From Firmicutes bacterium HGW-Firmicutes-1 (GTDB taxonomy: Bacteria > Bacillota > Clostridia > Lachnospirales > Vallitaleaceae), in NCBI GenBank assembly GCA_002841625.1, contig PHAG01000006.1:248001-312000 (forward strand): 64,000 nt of DNA, read 5' to 3'. Both the position numbers and the translations under genes were made by a program. Of the stretch, positions 36,301 to 44,600 are shown piece after piece. The notes under the pieces were generated by a model, which made no database searches, was not told the origin of the DNA, and saw only the letters and a program-made list of their open reading frames with translations. How positions within the stretch are numbered: the first letter of the stretch is position 1; the number at the start of each line of letters is the position of its first letter.

Positions 36301-38695
36301 GAATAAAATCAACAGTATTATAGGGAAGACAATCATTGACAATCGTAAAGAAAAAGTGGAAATCAGTATAAAAGATCTCATGAAGAAATTGCAGAAAGTG
36401 TTAATGCATTTAGTATCTGACATACTAAAGATTCCTTTAAGTGACATTCAATTAGATGAAGATCTAAGTCAATTTGGTTTCGATTCTATATCGTTTATTG
36501 AATTTGCAAATCAGTTAAATGAAAAATATGATTTAGCTATAGTACCTTCTATATTCTATGAGTATTCTACCCTCGAATCCTTTGCGAAGCATCTAACAGA
36601 AGCCTATAAGGATTTATTGGGATACCATTTGATGGGGAACAACAAATTAGAGGGTCGTAAAGCAGAATTTGTAGAGCCGTTTACAGAGGAAACACTAGAA
36701 ATACCTGAAAAAGAAGGTATATTAGCTATTGAGGGTCAAGGGATGATGGACAGATTTAAAGATCCAGTGGCAATAGTTGGAATATGTGGTGTTTTTCCAC
36801 AATCTGATACATTAGAAGAATTCTGGGATAATCTTCAAGGTGAAAAGGACCTTATATCAGAAATACCAAAGGACCGTTGGGATTGGAAAGAATATTATGG
36901 TAATCCATTGAGGGAGGTTCATAAAACCAATATCAAATGGGGTGGCTTTATGAAAGAGGTGGATAAGTTTGACCCTCTGTTTTTTGGGATATCCCCAAGA
37001 GAAGCAGAACTTATGGATCCCCAACAAAGGATATTTCTACAAATAGTATGGAAGACAATAGAAGATGCAGGCTATCGATCAAAGGACATATCTGGGACAA
37101 ACACAGGTGTATTTGTAGGTGTTGGAAATTCAGATTACAGTGACCTAATAAAGGAACACAAAGTTGAGATACAGGCTCAAATTTCGACAGGATTGTCCCA
37201 CAGTGTTATTGCAAACAGGATATCCTATCTACTGAATCTAAGGGGCCCTAGTGAGCCAATTGATACAGCTTGCTCAAGCTCTCTTACAGCGGTGCATAGA
37301 GCGGTGGAATCCATACAGCTAGGACATTGTGATATGGCAATAGCAGGAGGCATAAGCGTGTTAGTAAGTCCGACACCTTATATTGCATTAAGTAAAGCAG
37401 GGATGCTATCGGAAGATGGAAGGTGTAAGACCTTTGATAAAAATGCAAATGGTTATGTAAGAGGAGAAGGGGCAGGAGCTGTTTTATTAAAGTCCTTAAG
37501 TCAAGCGGTTGCTGATGGTAATCATATTTATGCTGTAATAAAAGGAAGTGCTCTAAATCACGGGGGTCATGTAAATTCCTTAACAACGCCAAATCCCATT
37601 GCTCAAGCGGAAGTAATTCTGAAGGCGTGGAAAAAGGCTGAAGTCGATCCAACAACGATCGGCTATATAGAAGCACATGGGACAGGAACAAGTCTGGGAG
37701 ATCCGATTGAAATTAACGGATTAAAGAAAGCATTTGAACAGTACAATAAAGAACTGGGCAAAGCTATGGCAGAAAAACCCTATTGTGGTATCGGTTCGGT
37801 TAAGACAAATATAGGACATCTTGAAGCGGCTGCCGGTATAGCAGGTTTATTTAAAGTGATCCTTTCCATGCAGTATAAAAAAATACCAGCTAGCATCAAT
37901 TGGAAAGAGCTTAATCCCTACATACAATTAGAAGGGAGCCCTATGTATATTGTTCAATCTACACAGGAATGGGAAAAAATTGGAGATGAAAAAAGGCGGG
38001 CAGGCGTCAGCTCTTTCGGATATGCAGGAACCAATGCGCATGTTCTGCTTGAAGAATACGAAGCACCTAAAAGCGATAGGGGTGCTAATTGTGAGCCCTA
38101 CATATTCGTACTATCTGCTAAAAGTGATGAAAGGCTTAAGGCGTATATAAAAGAAATGGTAAGATTTATTGATTGTAATGATGAGAAAAATAACTCTATT
38201 TCTTTGGAGAATATGGCCTATACCTTGCAGGTGGGTAGAGATACTATGACAAATCGACTATCAGTTGTTGTCTCGACCTTTGATGAGCTTAAGGATAAGC
38301 TTAAAAGATTTTTAAATAATGAAGCTAATATAGAAGGATTATATAGGGGTCACGCAAACAAAAACAAGGAACTTGTACTTCATCTATTTGATGGTGAAGC
38401 GGGAAAAGAATTTATTAAAAACATTATAAAGAACCGGGAATATGAAAATATTGCGCAACTATGGGTGAATGGATATGAAATGAATTGGAATTTATTAAAG
38501 GGTAATACAGCTTGTACAAGGGTATCGTTGCCTACATATCCCTTTGAACAGGAGAGGTATTGGTTATCAAAAGTCAAAAGCAATGATCAAAATGATAATG
38601 ATGAATTGCTGCAGCGGTTAAGAGATATTGAATCAGGCAAATTAGATGTTGAAAGTGCAATGCGCAGGGAGAAGGGAGAGTCTTATGAATCATAA
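27317..38695 (+). CDS. Trans-AT polyketide synthase (KR7-ACP7-KS7-DH8-ACP8-KS8-KR8-ACP9-KS9)
   Basis: 3792 residues, complete. The ATG at 27317 follows GGAGAATGC-rich sequence and overlaps the upstream stop. By residue: N-terminal docking helices 1-38 (IIELIKDKKITPEEGFKRI); KR7 40-508 (GGAGSIG; FSS, Y and N present; LRD motif, so B-type); a linker with six QEN-type pentapeptides (538-567); ACP7 (GLDS, S628); KS7 (C901 in MCSSS); post-KS linker; DH8 (H1381, D1548); ACP8 (S1684) with no KR between; KS8 (C1952; HGSGT instead of HGTGT); ACP-like insert with Pro at the Ser position (P2303); linker; KR8 about 2505-2995, with an 11-residue insert at 2546-2556 and an intact active site; ACP9 (S3057); KS9 (C3319); linker; C-terminal docking helix (ELLQRLRDIESGKLDVESAM). 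KR8's module has no DH, so a hydroxyl is expected there. The last module is split after KS9. Overlap with the next gene is 11 nt. Confidence 0.95.
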   Translation: MHKETRDIIELIKDKKITPEEGFKRIKANTDQISENHYYLEQWQQLEESAIENTRLLKGNILLFDVDQQFCNAIREYVYKEMGSNDIKIVLVMPGSSFGYLENDLYEVNIKNSNDYKSLLDDLEGRNVFPETILHMWSKDNDSTSFKSRFYKGIDAIFYLAKELVIRKIKSYMSLMYFHQGHLNDMQPQYASVASFLRTLNMENPYLKCKSICMEESVDIHSFVKIIGNEMAVNLTDIEICYDERLNRYVRGYKLYTPTNQSVVKPVLKNGGTYIITGGAGSIGLIIAGYIASKVKCHIALTGRSTLSQEKQDILKKLEENGSEVVYFESDITSKKSVQKLIGDVKIKFDKIDGIIHSAGILRDSFLFIKTKKDFDKVLAPKIYGTFWLDEVTKDEELDFFVLFSSVSATLGNVGQTDYAYANSFMDYYAKKRELMVNQKQRWGKSISINWPYWSDGGMTINEKTLIWLKENMGILPLSSENGIKAFEDALNNSFNQLIVFEGDEKKISQLFSSNKQQYIDESQDALVSSTTVSITKENIDQENIDQENINQENINQENTNQENIDSDHIVLDHIDPYDTEIGLDLKDKAELVEKTKNFLKPLISKETKVPLSKIDSEADFEKFGLDSVMIMGLNRELENNFGELSKTLFYENQTIGQLAHYLVQNYEDKVVEKLSGSLKQDQRDLDEENKNIVSHSITSLKRQMNTKTFEKNKVTILEQLQNKQNNECIEDDIAIIGLSGKYPMASTISDFWENLKSGKDCITQIPTTRWDYTKYFDANKNAKGKTYSKWGGFIEDVDKFDPLFFNISPREACYIDPQERIFLETAWHTLEDGGYTRDKISEENIGVFVGAMFGHYQLFGAEESMRGNDIGLSSSFASIANRVSYILNLKGPSIALDTMCSSSLTAIHIAKESILRGECDVAIAGGVNVTIHPNKYILLSQSNFPSTDGKCRSFGDGGDGYVPGEGTGAVLLKPLKKAIADGDHIYGVIKGSALNHGGKTSGYSVPNPNAQASLISKALLKAGIEPRTISYIEAHGTGTALGDPIEITGLVHAFQKSTKDKQFCAIGSVKSNIGHCESAAGIAGLTKVLLQMQYKQLVPSIHSAKLNANIKFENTPFTVQQRLEEWKQPDIEGKKYLRRAGISSFGAGGSNAHILVEEYIYNELEYYENREQLIVLSARNEERLLAYSQELIRYLMESFVEQQKYGRTSLEQIAYTLQVGREAMTERLGIIASSIEELIEKLEQYLLNNLETDNLYLGTVKEKSGMSDQLDDDDEGQAFVFALIKNKKLNKLAKLWVTGVEVDWKTLYNNTIRRVSLPTYPFAKVRYWVPEQEGGAVEAFHNTQNIISKLHPMIDQNISTIDEQMFSTTFSGEEFFLKDHVIEGKMILPGVAYIEMARAAGELSGVLGITKIKDILWIRPITIHGPLVEVHIGLYPKEDSLEYEISTRNNDQIIVHSQGRLLFEDENFLDLKEEKVDIETIIQRCTETISSEVLYQRLGEAGFTYGKHFQPITKIVVGEGEALAYLQLSNNGIDTLEEFKLHPSLMDGALQSVAGLSKDEYLPFALGEVDILRELKEKCYAHVCLTLDTPSIKKYCINLLDEEGEVLVRLKDFSLRAFKPKTIQAQKATHISPNTQIETIKVENQELSNSLQKDIVHFIANIVMMKEIDIDINKDMSRFGFDSISFTELSNKFNEKYKMHIMPSLFYEHETILSLIKYLLKEYKELLYQYYSDSLNEDHYKSKIPLVTEDSAEDSVEQIRSRYRALPYIAQTSNLIGRLNEPIAIIGLSGVMPGSDTLEEYWNNIEAGKDLITEIPEDRWDWRAYYGDPMKEPNKTNVKWGGFMKEVDKFDSRFFEISPREAELMDPQQRIFLQTVWKAIEDAGYSPKEISGTKTGVFVGVGTSDYGDLLKENNIEIKAQITTGLSNCIIANRISYLLNFHGPSEPIDTACSSSLVAVHRAVEAIQLGNCEMAIAGGVSVIASPSPYIALSKAAMICEDGRCKTFDKHANGYVRGEGSGAILLKPLSKAIDDHDHIYAVIKGSDVNHGGHVNSMTTPNPNAQAEVIVKAWKKSGIDPSTIGYIEAHGSGTSLGDPIEINGLKKAFSQLYLERGKTAQGKPYCGIGSVKTNVGHLETAAGIAGLLKVVLAMKNKKIPPTIHFNELNPYIELGGSPFYIAEDLKVWEKIGNEPRRAGVSSFGFGGTNAHVVLEEYEMPQYKLQEENQKQIIILSAKNKNKLQEYASEMIRYLDTICKEVHNLPYDGQLIQLIESDLIKLAAEIMNVSQEEISIHESLDVYGFDPVRLIEFRKDIDDKFGMENTILLTRQYLSIKEIALIIYNQFQEGFLDYYRDKIVDNRNAIKENISLRDIAFTLQVGREEMSERLAVVVSDKTDLKEKLCMFVGERGDAEKLYLDTARDSKNKMTFIMDGEEGREFLYRLIKEKKIEKIAQLWVSGTAIDWKLLYENRLPRRLSLPTYPFARDRYWLPEQKEKPKVKNIVESKAVKDDVLYYTSSWENCELDEHLDNKLPISLLVFDSGKGIFNLTNAEGEYPLTALKGHEKEAFNEVILVHRGETFKELSKCEYEVNPLKKEDYVKLFEILKEKNQVPTHLLYLWNYLEEITVEDIHLNEAIGHQLETSAYSLLHLCHGLIEKKWEKNIKIIYAYNSTMSENISQYEAVSGLLKTVCLENARISYKTIMLDMDPKNIEDLRTLLIEELMDESAEVMHQDGRRSVKILIEKNVTLNKGEYEDKKSLLRDRGVYIITGGAGGLGLIFAEYLARNYRARLVLTGRSELEISKQVKLESFKKYGAEVIYVRTDVSKQEEVENLIDEAKRNFTQINGIIHSAGVIRDAYLIKKTDKEMKEVLLPKVYGTVLLDEITKNDNLDFFVLFSSIAAVFGNPGQGDYAYANGFLDSFSHKRADMVKKKERYGKSISVNWPLWQHGNMQVDQQIEQMMENSLGIRLLQTHVGIDAFEFSLTQESNQLMVLQGNKNKINSIIGKTIIDNRKEKVEISIKDLMKKLQKVLMHLVSDILKIPLSDIQLDEDLSQFGFDSISFIEFANQLNEKYDLAIVPSIFYEYSTLESFAKHLTEAYKDLLGYHLMGNNKLEGRKAEFVEPFTEETLEIPEKEGILAIEGQGMMDRFKDPVAIVGICGVFPQSDTLEEFWDNLQGEKDLISEIPKDRWDWKEYYGNPLREVHKTNIKWGGFMKEVDKFDPLFFGISPREAELMDPQQRIFLQIVWKTIEDAGYRSKDISGTNTGVFVGVGNSDYSDLIKEHKVEIQAQISTGLSHSVIANRISYLLNLRGPSEPIDTACSSSLTAVHRAVESIQLGHCDMAIAGGISVLVSPTPYIALSKAGMLSEDGRCKTFDKNANGYVRGEGAGAVLLKSLSQAVADGNHIYAVIKGSALNHGGHVNSLTTPNPIAQAEVILKAWKKAEVDPTTIGYIEAHGTGTSLGDPIEINGLKKAFEQYNKELGKAMAEKPYCGIGSVKTNIGHLEAAAGIAGLFKVILSMQYKKIPASINWKELNPYIQLEGSPMYIVQSTQEWEKIGDEKRRAGVSSFGYAGTNAHVLLEEYEAPKSDRGANCEPYIFVLSAKSDERLKAYIKEMVRFIDCNDEKNNSISLENMAYTLQVGRDTMTNRLSVVVSTFDELKDKLKRFLNNEANIEGLYRGHANKNKELVLHLFDGEAGKEFIKNIIKNREYENIAQLWVNGYEMNWNLLKGNTACTRVSLPTYPFEQERYWLSKVKSNDQNDNDELLQRLRDIESGKLDVESAMRREKGESYES
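28928..29017 (+). repeat. Six 15-nt tandem repeats encoding ENIDQ/ENINQ between KR7 and ACP7
   Basis: Units start at 28928, 28943, 28958, 28973, 28988 and 29003 and read ENIDQ, ENIDQ, ENINQ, ENINQ, ENTNQ, ENIDS. They form a polar, flexible KR7-ACP7 linker and continue into a degenerate DHIVLDHIDP stretch. The 15-nt period keeps the frame, so copy number could vary between strains. Confidence 0.9.
34120..34350 (+). other. ACP-like domain inserted in the post-KS8 linker, Ser replaced by Pro
   Basis: Same location relative to the KS as the insert after KS1. The sequence reads LIESDLIKLAAEIMNV, then LDVYGFDPVRLIEF, then a YLSIKEIALII helix. The codon at 34223 is Pro where an active carrier has Ser. 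The two inserts share the GxDPV core, so they look like one conserved domain type rather than random decay. KS8's module has KR but no DH; KS1's has DH and KR, so the insert does not track with reduction pattern. Confidence 0.7.
34946..34984 (+). repeat. Copy 2 of the identical 39-nt repeat, in-frame in KR8
   Basis: Identical to 19954-19992, but placed at a non-homologous position in the KR structural half. Aligned to KR10 (LFN-LLRIDQKEKIQEVILV), KR8 reads IFN-LTNAEGEYPLT-ALKGHEKEAFNEVILV, again an exact 11-codon insertion (34952-34984) after FN. Neighbouring KR8 sequence shows no special similarity to KR5, so module duplication or gene conversion does not explain the match. Confidence 0.85.
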
Positions 38696-41600
38696 AGATT
38701 ATGAAAAAAGAAAGATATTTGAAAGGGTAAAGAACCAAGAGATATCATCGGATGAGGCATATCAACTTATGAATGAAATTAATAATAGTACAGAGGTAGA
38801 AGCTTATGTGAATGAATTGGCTTGTTATCAATGTGACTGGGAACAATCCGAAATAGATCCTGCTATCATAAATAGAAATAAGCTTGAGGATATGATTGTT
38901 TTTGATAATGATTGTAATGAAAAGGATATATTTGATGTTCTAGATGCTGTTGATGAAAGAACAATCATAAGAGTAAAAACAGGAAATGTCTTTACGAAGA
39001 TCAATAATCAGGAATATGCTATCAATCCTAAAAGTGCCAATGACTATGTTCTTTTATTCGCCAACTTAGTAGAACAAGGATTTAATCCAAAGGTGATTCT
39101 GAATTTATGGACTATTAATGGAAAATTTAATGGAGATATCAAGATTGAAGATACTGATGAATATTTAAATGTAGGAATCTATGCGATATTTCATATTCTA
39201 ACAGCTATGAGTGAACTGAAAATTAAATCATTACTTAAATTTTTGGTAGCCCTAGAGGATACGAAAATAACAAACCCATTTGCTGATGCGATTAGGGGAT
39301 TTGCAGGATCTCTTTCTATATGCATGCCGAACTTGATTTTTTCTACTTTTGAAATGGTATTTGATGATAGCAGTAAGGAGCATTTTCTTAAGTTGAGTTT
39401 AGATGAACTAAGTGTTGATAACGGTAGTATATCTGTGGATGTTAAGTACGAAGGAAATACTCGATACATAAGGAAAATTAAGGAAGCTGAGAATAATCCA
39501 AATGAAGATATCCTGCTTAAACAACAAGGTGTTTATCTAATAACTGGTGGAGCGGGTGGTTTAGGATTGGTTTTTGCTCGCTACTTAGCAAAAGCGTATA
39601 AAGCCAAGCTAGTACTAACGGGAAGGTCTAAACTGAATATAATAAAGGAAAATGAACTTAATGATATTAGAAAAAGTGGAGCTGAAGTGCTGTATATTCA
39701 AGCTGATGTAGGAAATGTTGAAGAAATGCAAAAGGTTATTTGGGCAATAAAAGAACAATTCGGACAGCTTAATGGTATTTTACACACAAGTGGAATAAAT
39801 TCTATCACTGGAATGTTAAAAAAAGATTTTAAAGAATTTAAAGAGATTTTATGGCCAAAAGTACAAGGCACAATTGTACTCGATGCTGTTAGCAAGGAAG
39901 AGGAGCTAGATTTTCTGCTGCTATTTTCCTCTGTATCAGCAGTGTTAGGGGATTTTGGTCAGGGAGATTATGCCGTTTCAAATAGGTTTTTGGATGGATT
40001 TGTTAGCTACAGAGAAGGATTGAGAAGAAAAGAAAACAGAAAAGGTGTTACAAAGGCAATCAGTTGGCCATTGTGGAGAGATGGAGGAATGCATCTAGAA
40101 AGGGAGGCAGAATCTTTGTATTTACAATCTTCGGGTATGTCCTATTTAGAAAATGAGGATGGAATTCAGGTTTTTGAAAATATGCTTTCTAACAATGAAA
40201 CCCATATGATTGTCTTTAAAGGCGATAGGAAAAAAATTCAACGATTTATAGATGTAGAAAATCAAGGTAAACAAAGTGGATCACCTAAAAAACATAATGG
40301 TTCAAAAAATAAAAAGGTAAAATCATTTGCACCTAAGGGACTAACACTTGAACAAAAAGTCGAATACGACATTGTTAAGGTTGCATCGGACATTCTTAAA
40401 ATAGATATTGATAAGCTTGATGTTTATGAAAATATCGGGAGTTTTGGGTTTGACTCAATTAGTCTTAAAGAATTTGCTGACAAAATTGGGGAAATATATC
40501 AAGTAGAAATTACACCAGTCGTATTTTTTGATTTAAGCACTTTAAGGGCGTTTAGTCATTATTTTATTACCGAGTTTACTGATGAGATTCATGATTTTTA
40601 TGTAGAGTCAGAAGTTGAATATTCTAGAAGTAAAGATGTGAGGACTATTCAAAGATTACCATTTATTAGCAATAATCTTTCAAATAAGCTCGTAACAACT
40701 TTAGAAAAGGAATCTATTGCAATTGTTGGTATGAGTGGTGTTTTTCCAGGATCTAATAATGTTGAAGAGTTTTGGGAAAATATGATTCAAGAAAGAGACT
40801 TAATTAGAGAAATTCCGGTGGAAAGATGGGATTGGAAAACCTATTATGAAAATTCAGAAGACAAGCATGAAAAAATTTCGAAATGGGGAGGTTTTATAAA
40901 CGGTATAGATCAGTTTGATGCTAAATTTTTCAATATATCTCCAAAGGAAGCGGAGTGTATGGATCCTCAACAAAGGGTGTTTTTGGAGACAGTTTGGAAG
41001 ACCGTTGAAGATGCAGGCTACAAAGCTACTGAATTATCTGGTAAAAACATTGGAGTCTTTGTTGGTGTTCAAGCAAATGAATATCATGAATTATTTGCAC
41101 ATACTGGAACCATTCAACCTCAACAAGTTACTGGTAATGCAAATGCATTGATCTCTAACCGTATATCCTTTTTGTTAAACCTTAGAGGCCCTAGTGAATC
41201 AATTGATACAGCTTGTTCAAGTAGCCTTGTAGCATTAAATCGAGCAGTCAAATCGATTCAATGTGGGGAGAGCGAACTTGCTTTAGCAGGAGGTGTCAGT
41301 CTAATGATTTCACCTAATGTTTTCATAGGGGCAATTAAACTTGGTGTTTTGTCGCCTGATGGAAGATGTAAAACCTTTGATAGAAGTGCAAATGGATATG
41401 TCAGAGGAGAAGGGGGCGGTTGCGTTTTATTAAAACCATTAAGCAAAGCAATAGCAGACAATGACAATATCTATGCGGTCATAAGAGGAGCGGCAGAAGG
41501 ACATGGTGGTAAAGCCAATTCTCTAACAGCTCCTAATTCGGATGCTCAAGCAAATCTTTTAATAAGAGCTTATGAGGATGCAGGCATAAACCCTGATACC

Positions 41601-44600
41601 ATAACCTTTATTGAAGCACATGGTACAGGGACTGAACTTGGAGATCCAGTTGAGATACAAGGTCTTAAGAAAGCTTTTAACACTATGATGGAGAAACAGA
41701 AGTCTACAAGTACAAATGCAAAATATTGTGCAATTGGTTCAGTGAAAACAAATATTGGACACTTGGAACCGGCTTCTGGAATTGCTGGGTTGATTAAGGT
41801 TGTTTTAAGTATGAAGAATAAACAACTACCGGCAATCTTACATTTTACTGAGCAAAATCCGTATATAGACCTAAAGGAAACACCCTTTTACATTCTTAAT
41901 CAAACAAAACCGTGGGAAAAGATTGTTGATGATAAAGGAAACGAAATACCACGAAGGGCAGGCATAAGCTCTTTTGGATTTGGTGGTGCCTGTGCGCATA
42001 TTGTTTTAGAAGAATATGAAAATAGTCAAGAGGATTCCAAGCTACATAGTGATACACCGCATTTAATTATCCTTTCTGCTAAGAAGCAAGAGCTACTTAG
42101 GGATTATGCAGAGCAACTAAGGGCATTTCTTGTTTTGGAAGCTACGCGAAAGACGAATGAGGATGGATATAAAGGTCATAGTTTAGTAGATATTGCTTAT
42201 ACTCTTCAGACGGGGAGAGAGTCAATGAATCATCGATTAGTCATTAAGACGAATAGTGTCAAGCATCTCATTGAAGGCTTGAAAGCATATCTTGATGGAA
42301 AGCCTCAGGAACATCTCTTTATAGGAGATATTAAAGAAAGTTTGGTAGATACATTGTTGAGTGGAGAAAACGGTAGATCCTTTATTAAAAGTACGATAGT
42401 AGATAACGACTTAGATAAGTTAGCACGATTGTGGGTCAATGGCATTGAAATCGACTGGAAGTTATTATATATTAACACAGCACCCAGAAGAGTATCTCTT
42501 CCAAGCTATCCTTTCGCAAAAGAACGGCATTGGATTGATAATGCAAAAGACAAGCCTATAGATATTGTAGGCAGTGATTTGTTCGTAAAAAAACAACTCC
42601 AGATAGAAACAGAGACGCTCTATTACAGTAGTCATTGGGAAAAATGCGAATTAACAGATGTACAGGCTAATAAATCAGCTATTAGATTACTGCTTTTTGA
42701 TACAAATGAAGACTTATTTAACTTATTGAGAATTGACCAGAAAGAAAAAATACAAGAAGTAATCCTTGTAAAACAAGGAGAAAAATATGAAGAACTGAGC
42801 GAATGGGAATACATTGTAAATCCCTTAAAGAAAGAGGATTACAATAAATTATTTGAAGTCTTAAAGGAGAAAAACTATGTACCCACTCACATTCTCCATT
42901 TATGGAGTCCTGCTTCATCTTTACATGACTTAAATCAGCTTACTTCAAGTGCTTATTTTATGATTTACTTATGTTGTGCATTATTAGAAGCCCAATGGAA
43001 AAACAAATGTAAAAACAAATGTAAGATTATATACACCTATTATACAAATAGGGGAGAATATCAACCTCAGTATGAAGCAGTAGGTGGTTTGTTAAAGACA
43101 GTCTGTCTTGAAAATGCCAAGATATCCTTTAAAACCATAAAGCTTGAACTTGATTCAAAGAAAATAGAAGATGTCAGGTCTTTACTTCTAAAAGAACTTG
43201 AAGATGAAAGCACAGAAGTGAGGATTCAAGATGAACAAAGGTCAGTTAAAAGGTTAGTTGAAATAGAGGATATCTTAAAGGAAGAGGATAATAAGAAATC
43301 CCTATTCAAGGACAAGGGCGTATACCTTATAACAGGTGGTGCAGGAGGCTTGGGTCTAATATTTGCGGAGTATCTAGCAAAAAGGTATAAAGCAAGACTC
43401 ATACTATCAAGTAGATCAGAGATTAATTCAGAAAAGCAAGCAAAAATTCAAGCACTAAAACAGCATGGAGCTGAGGTTATTTATATAAAAGCGGATGTTT
43501 CAAAGCGGGACGAAGTAGAAAGGCTTATTGATGAAGCCAAAACACAGTTTAATGAAATAAATGGTATTATTCATAGTGCTGGGGTTATAAGAGATGCGTA
43601 CCTTATCAATAAAACAGAAAAAGACATTGAAGAAGTGCTTTTGCCAAAAGTATTTGGGACAGTATGGCTTGATGAGGCTACAAAAGATGAAAAACTAGAC
43701 TTCTTTGCCTTGTTTTCATCTATTGCTGCAGTTCTTGGAAGTCCAGGACAGGTAGATTATGCTTATGGAAACGGCTTTATGGACAGCTATATTCAAAAAA
43801 GAGCTGCTTTGGTAAAAACAAATGAGCGTTATGGCAAGTCGATTACAATTAACTGGCCTCTATGGCGACATGGAGGTATGAAGGTAGATTATCAAGTAGA
43901 GCAGATGATTGAAAAGACTCTCGGCCTTCAATTGCTCCAATCCCAAATCGGTATTGAAGCCTTTGAATTTAGCTTAATTCAACCAAACAATCAGTTGCTA
44001 GTGTTACATGGAAACAAGAAAAAAATTCAAGGCTTATTGGCTAAAACCTCGGAACAAGAGAGCAAAGATATGAATAAGTTTTCTTACACTAAAATAGACG
44101 AAAATAGTCTTATGAAAAGTGTTCAAGATGACTGCGTTTTCATTGTATCAGAAATACTTAAAATTAAAATGAGTGAGATTGATTTAGAGGAGGACTTGAG
44201 TACATTTGGTTTTGATTCGATATCTTTTACTGAATTTAGTAATAAATTAAGTGATACTTACAATCTTTATGTAATGCCAGCTATCTTTTATGAACATGGG
44301 ACACTGAATTCCCTAATTACATATCTATGTGAAGAATATAAAGAGATACTTAGTGCATATTACGGTGATGATTGGATAACTGAGGAACTAAAACCTAGGG
44401 TTCAAGAAGTATCTCATCAAGTAAAAGATTTTAATGCTTTTAAAAACGCAGATGAACCAATAGCAATTGTTGGAATGAGTGGTATTATGCCTGGGGCAGA
44501 TACGCTTGATGAGTTCTGGGAGAATATTGAAGCTGAGAAAGATCTTATTACAGAAATACCGATAGAGCGCTGGAATTGGAAAGATATCTACGGTGATCCC

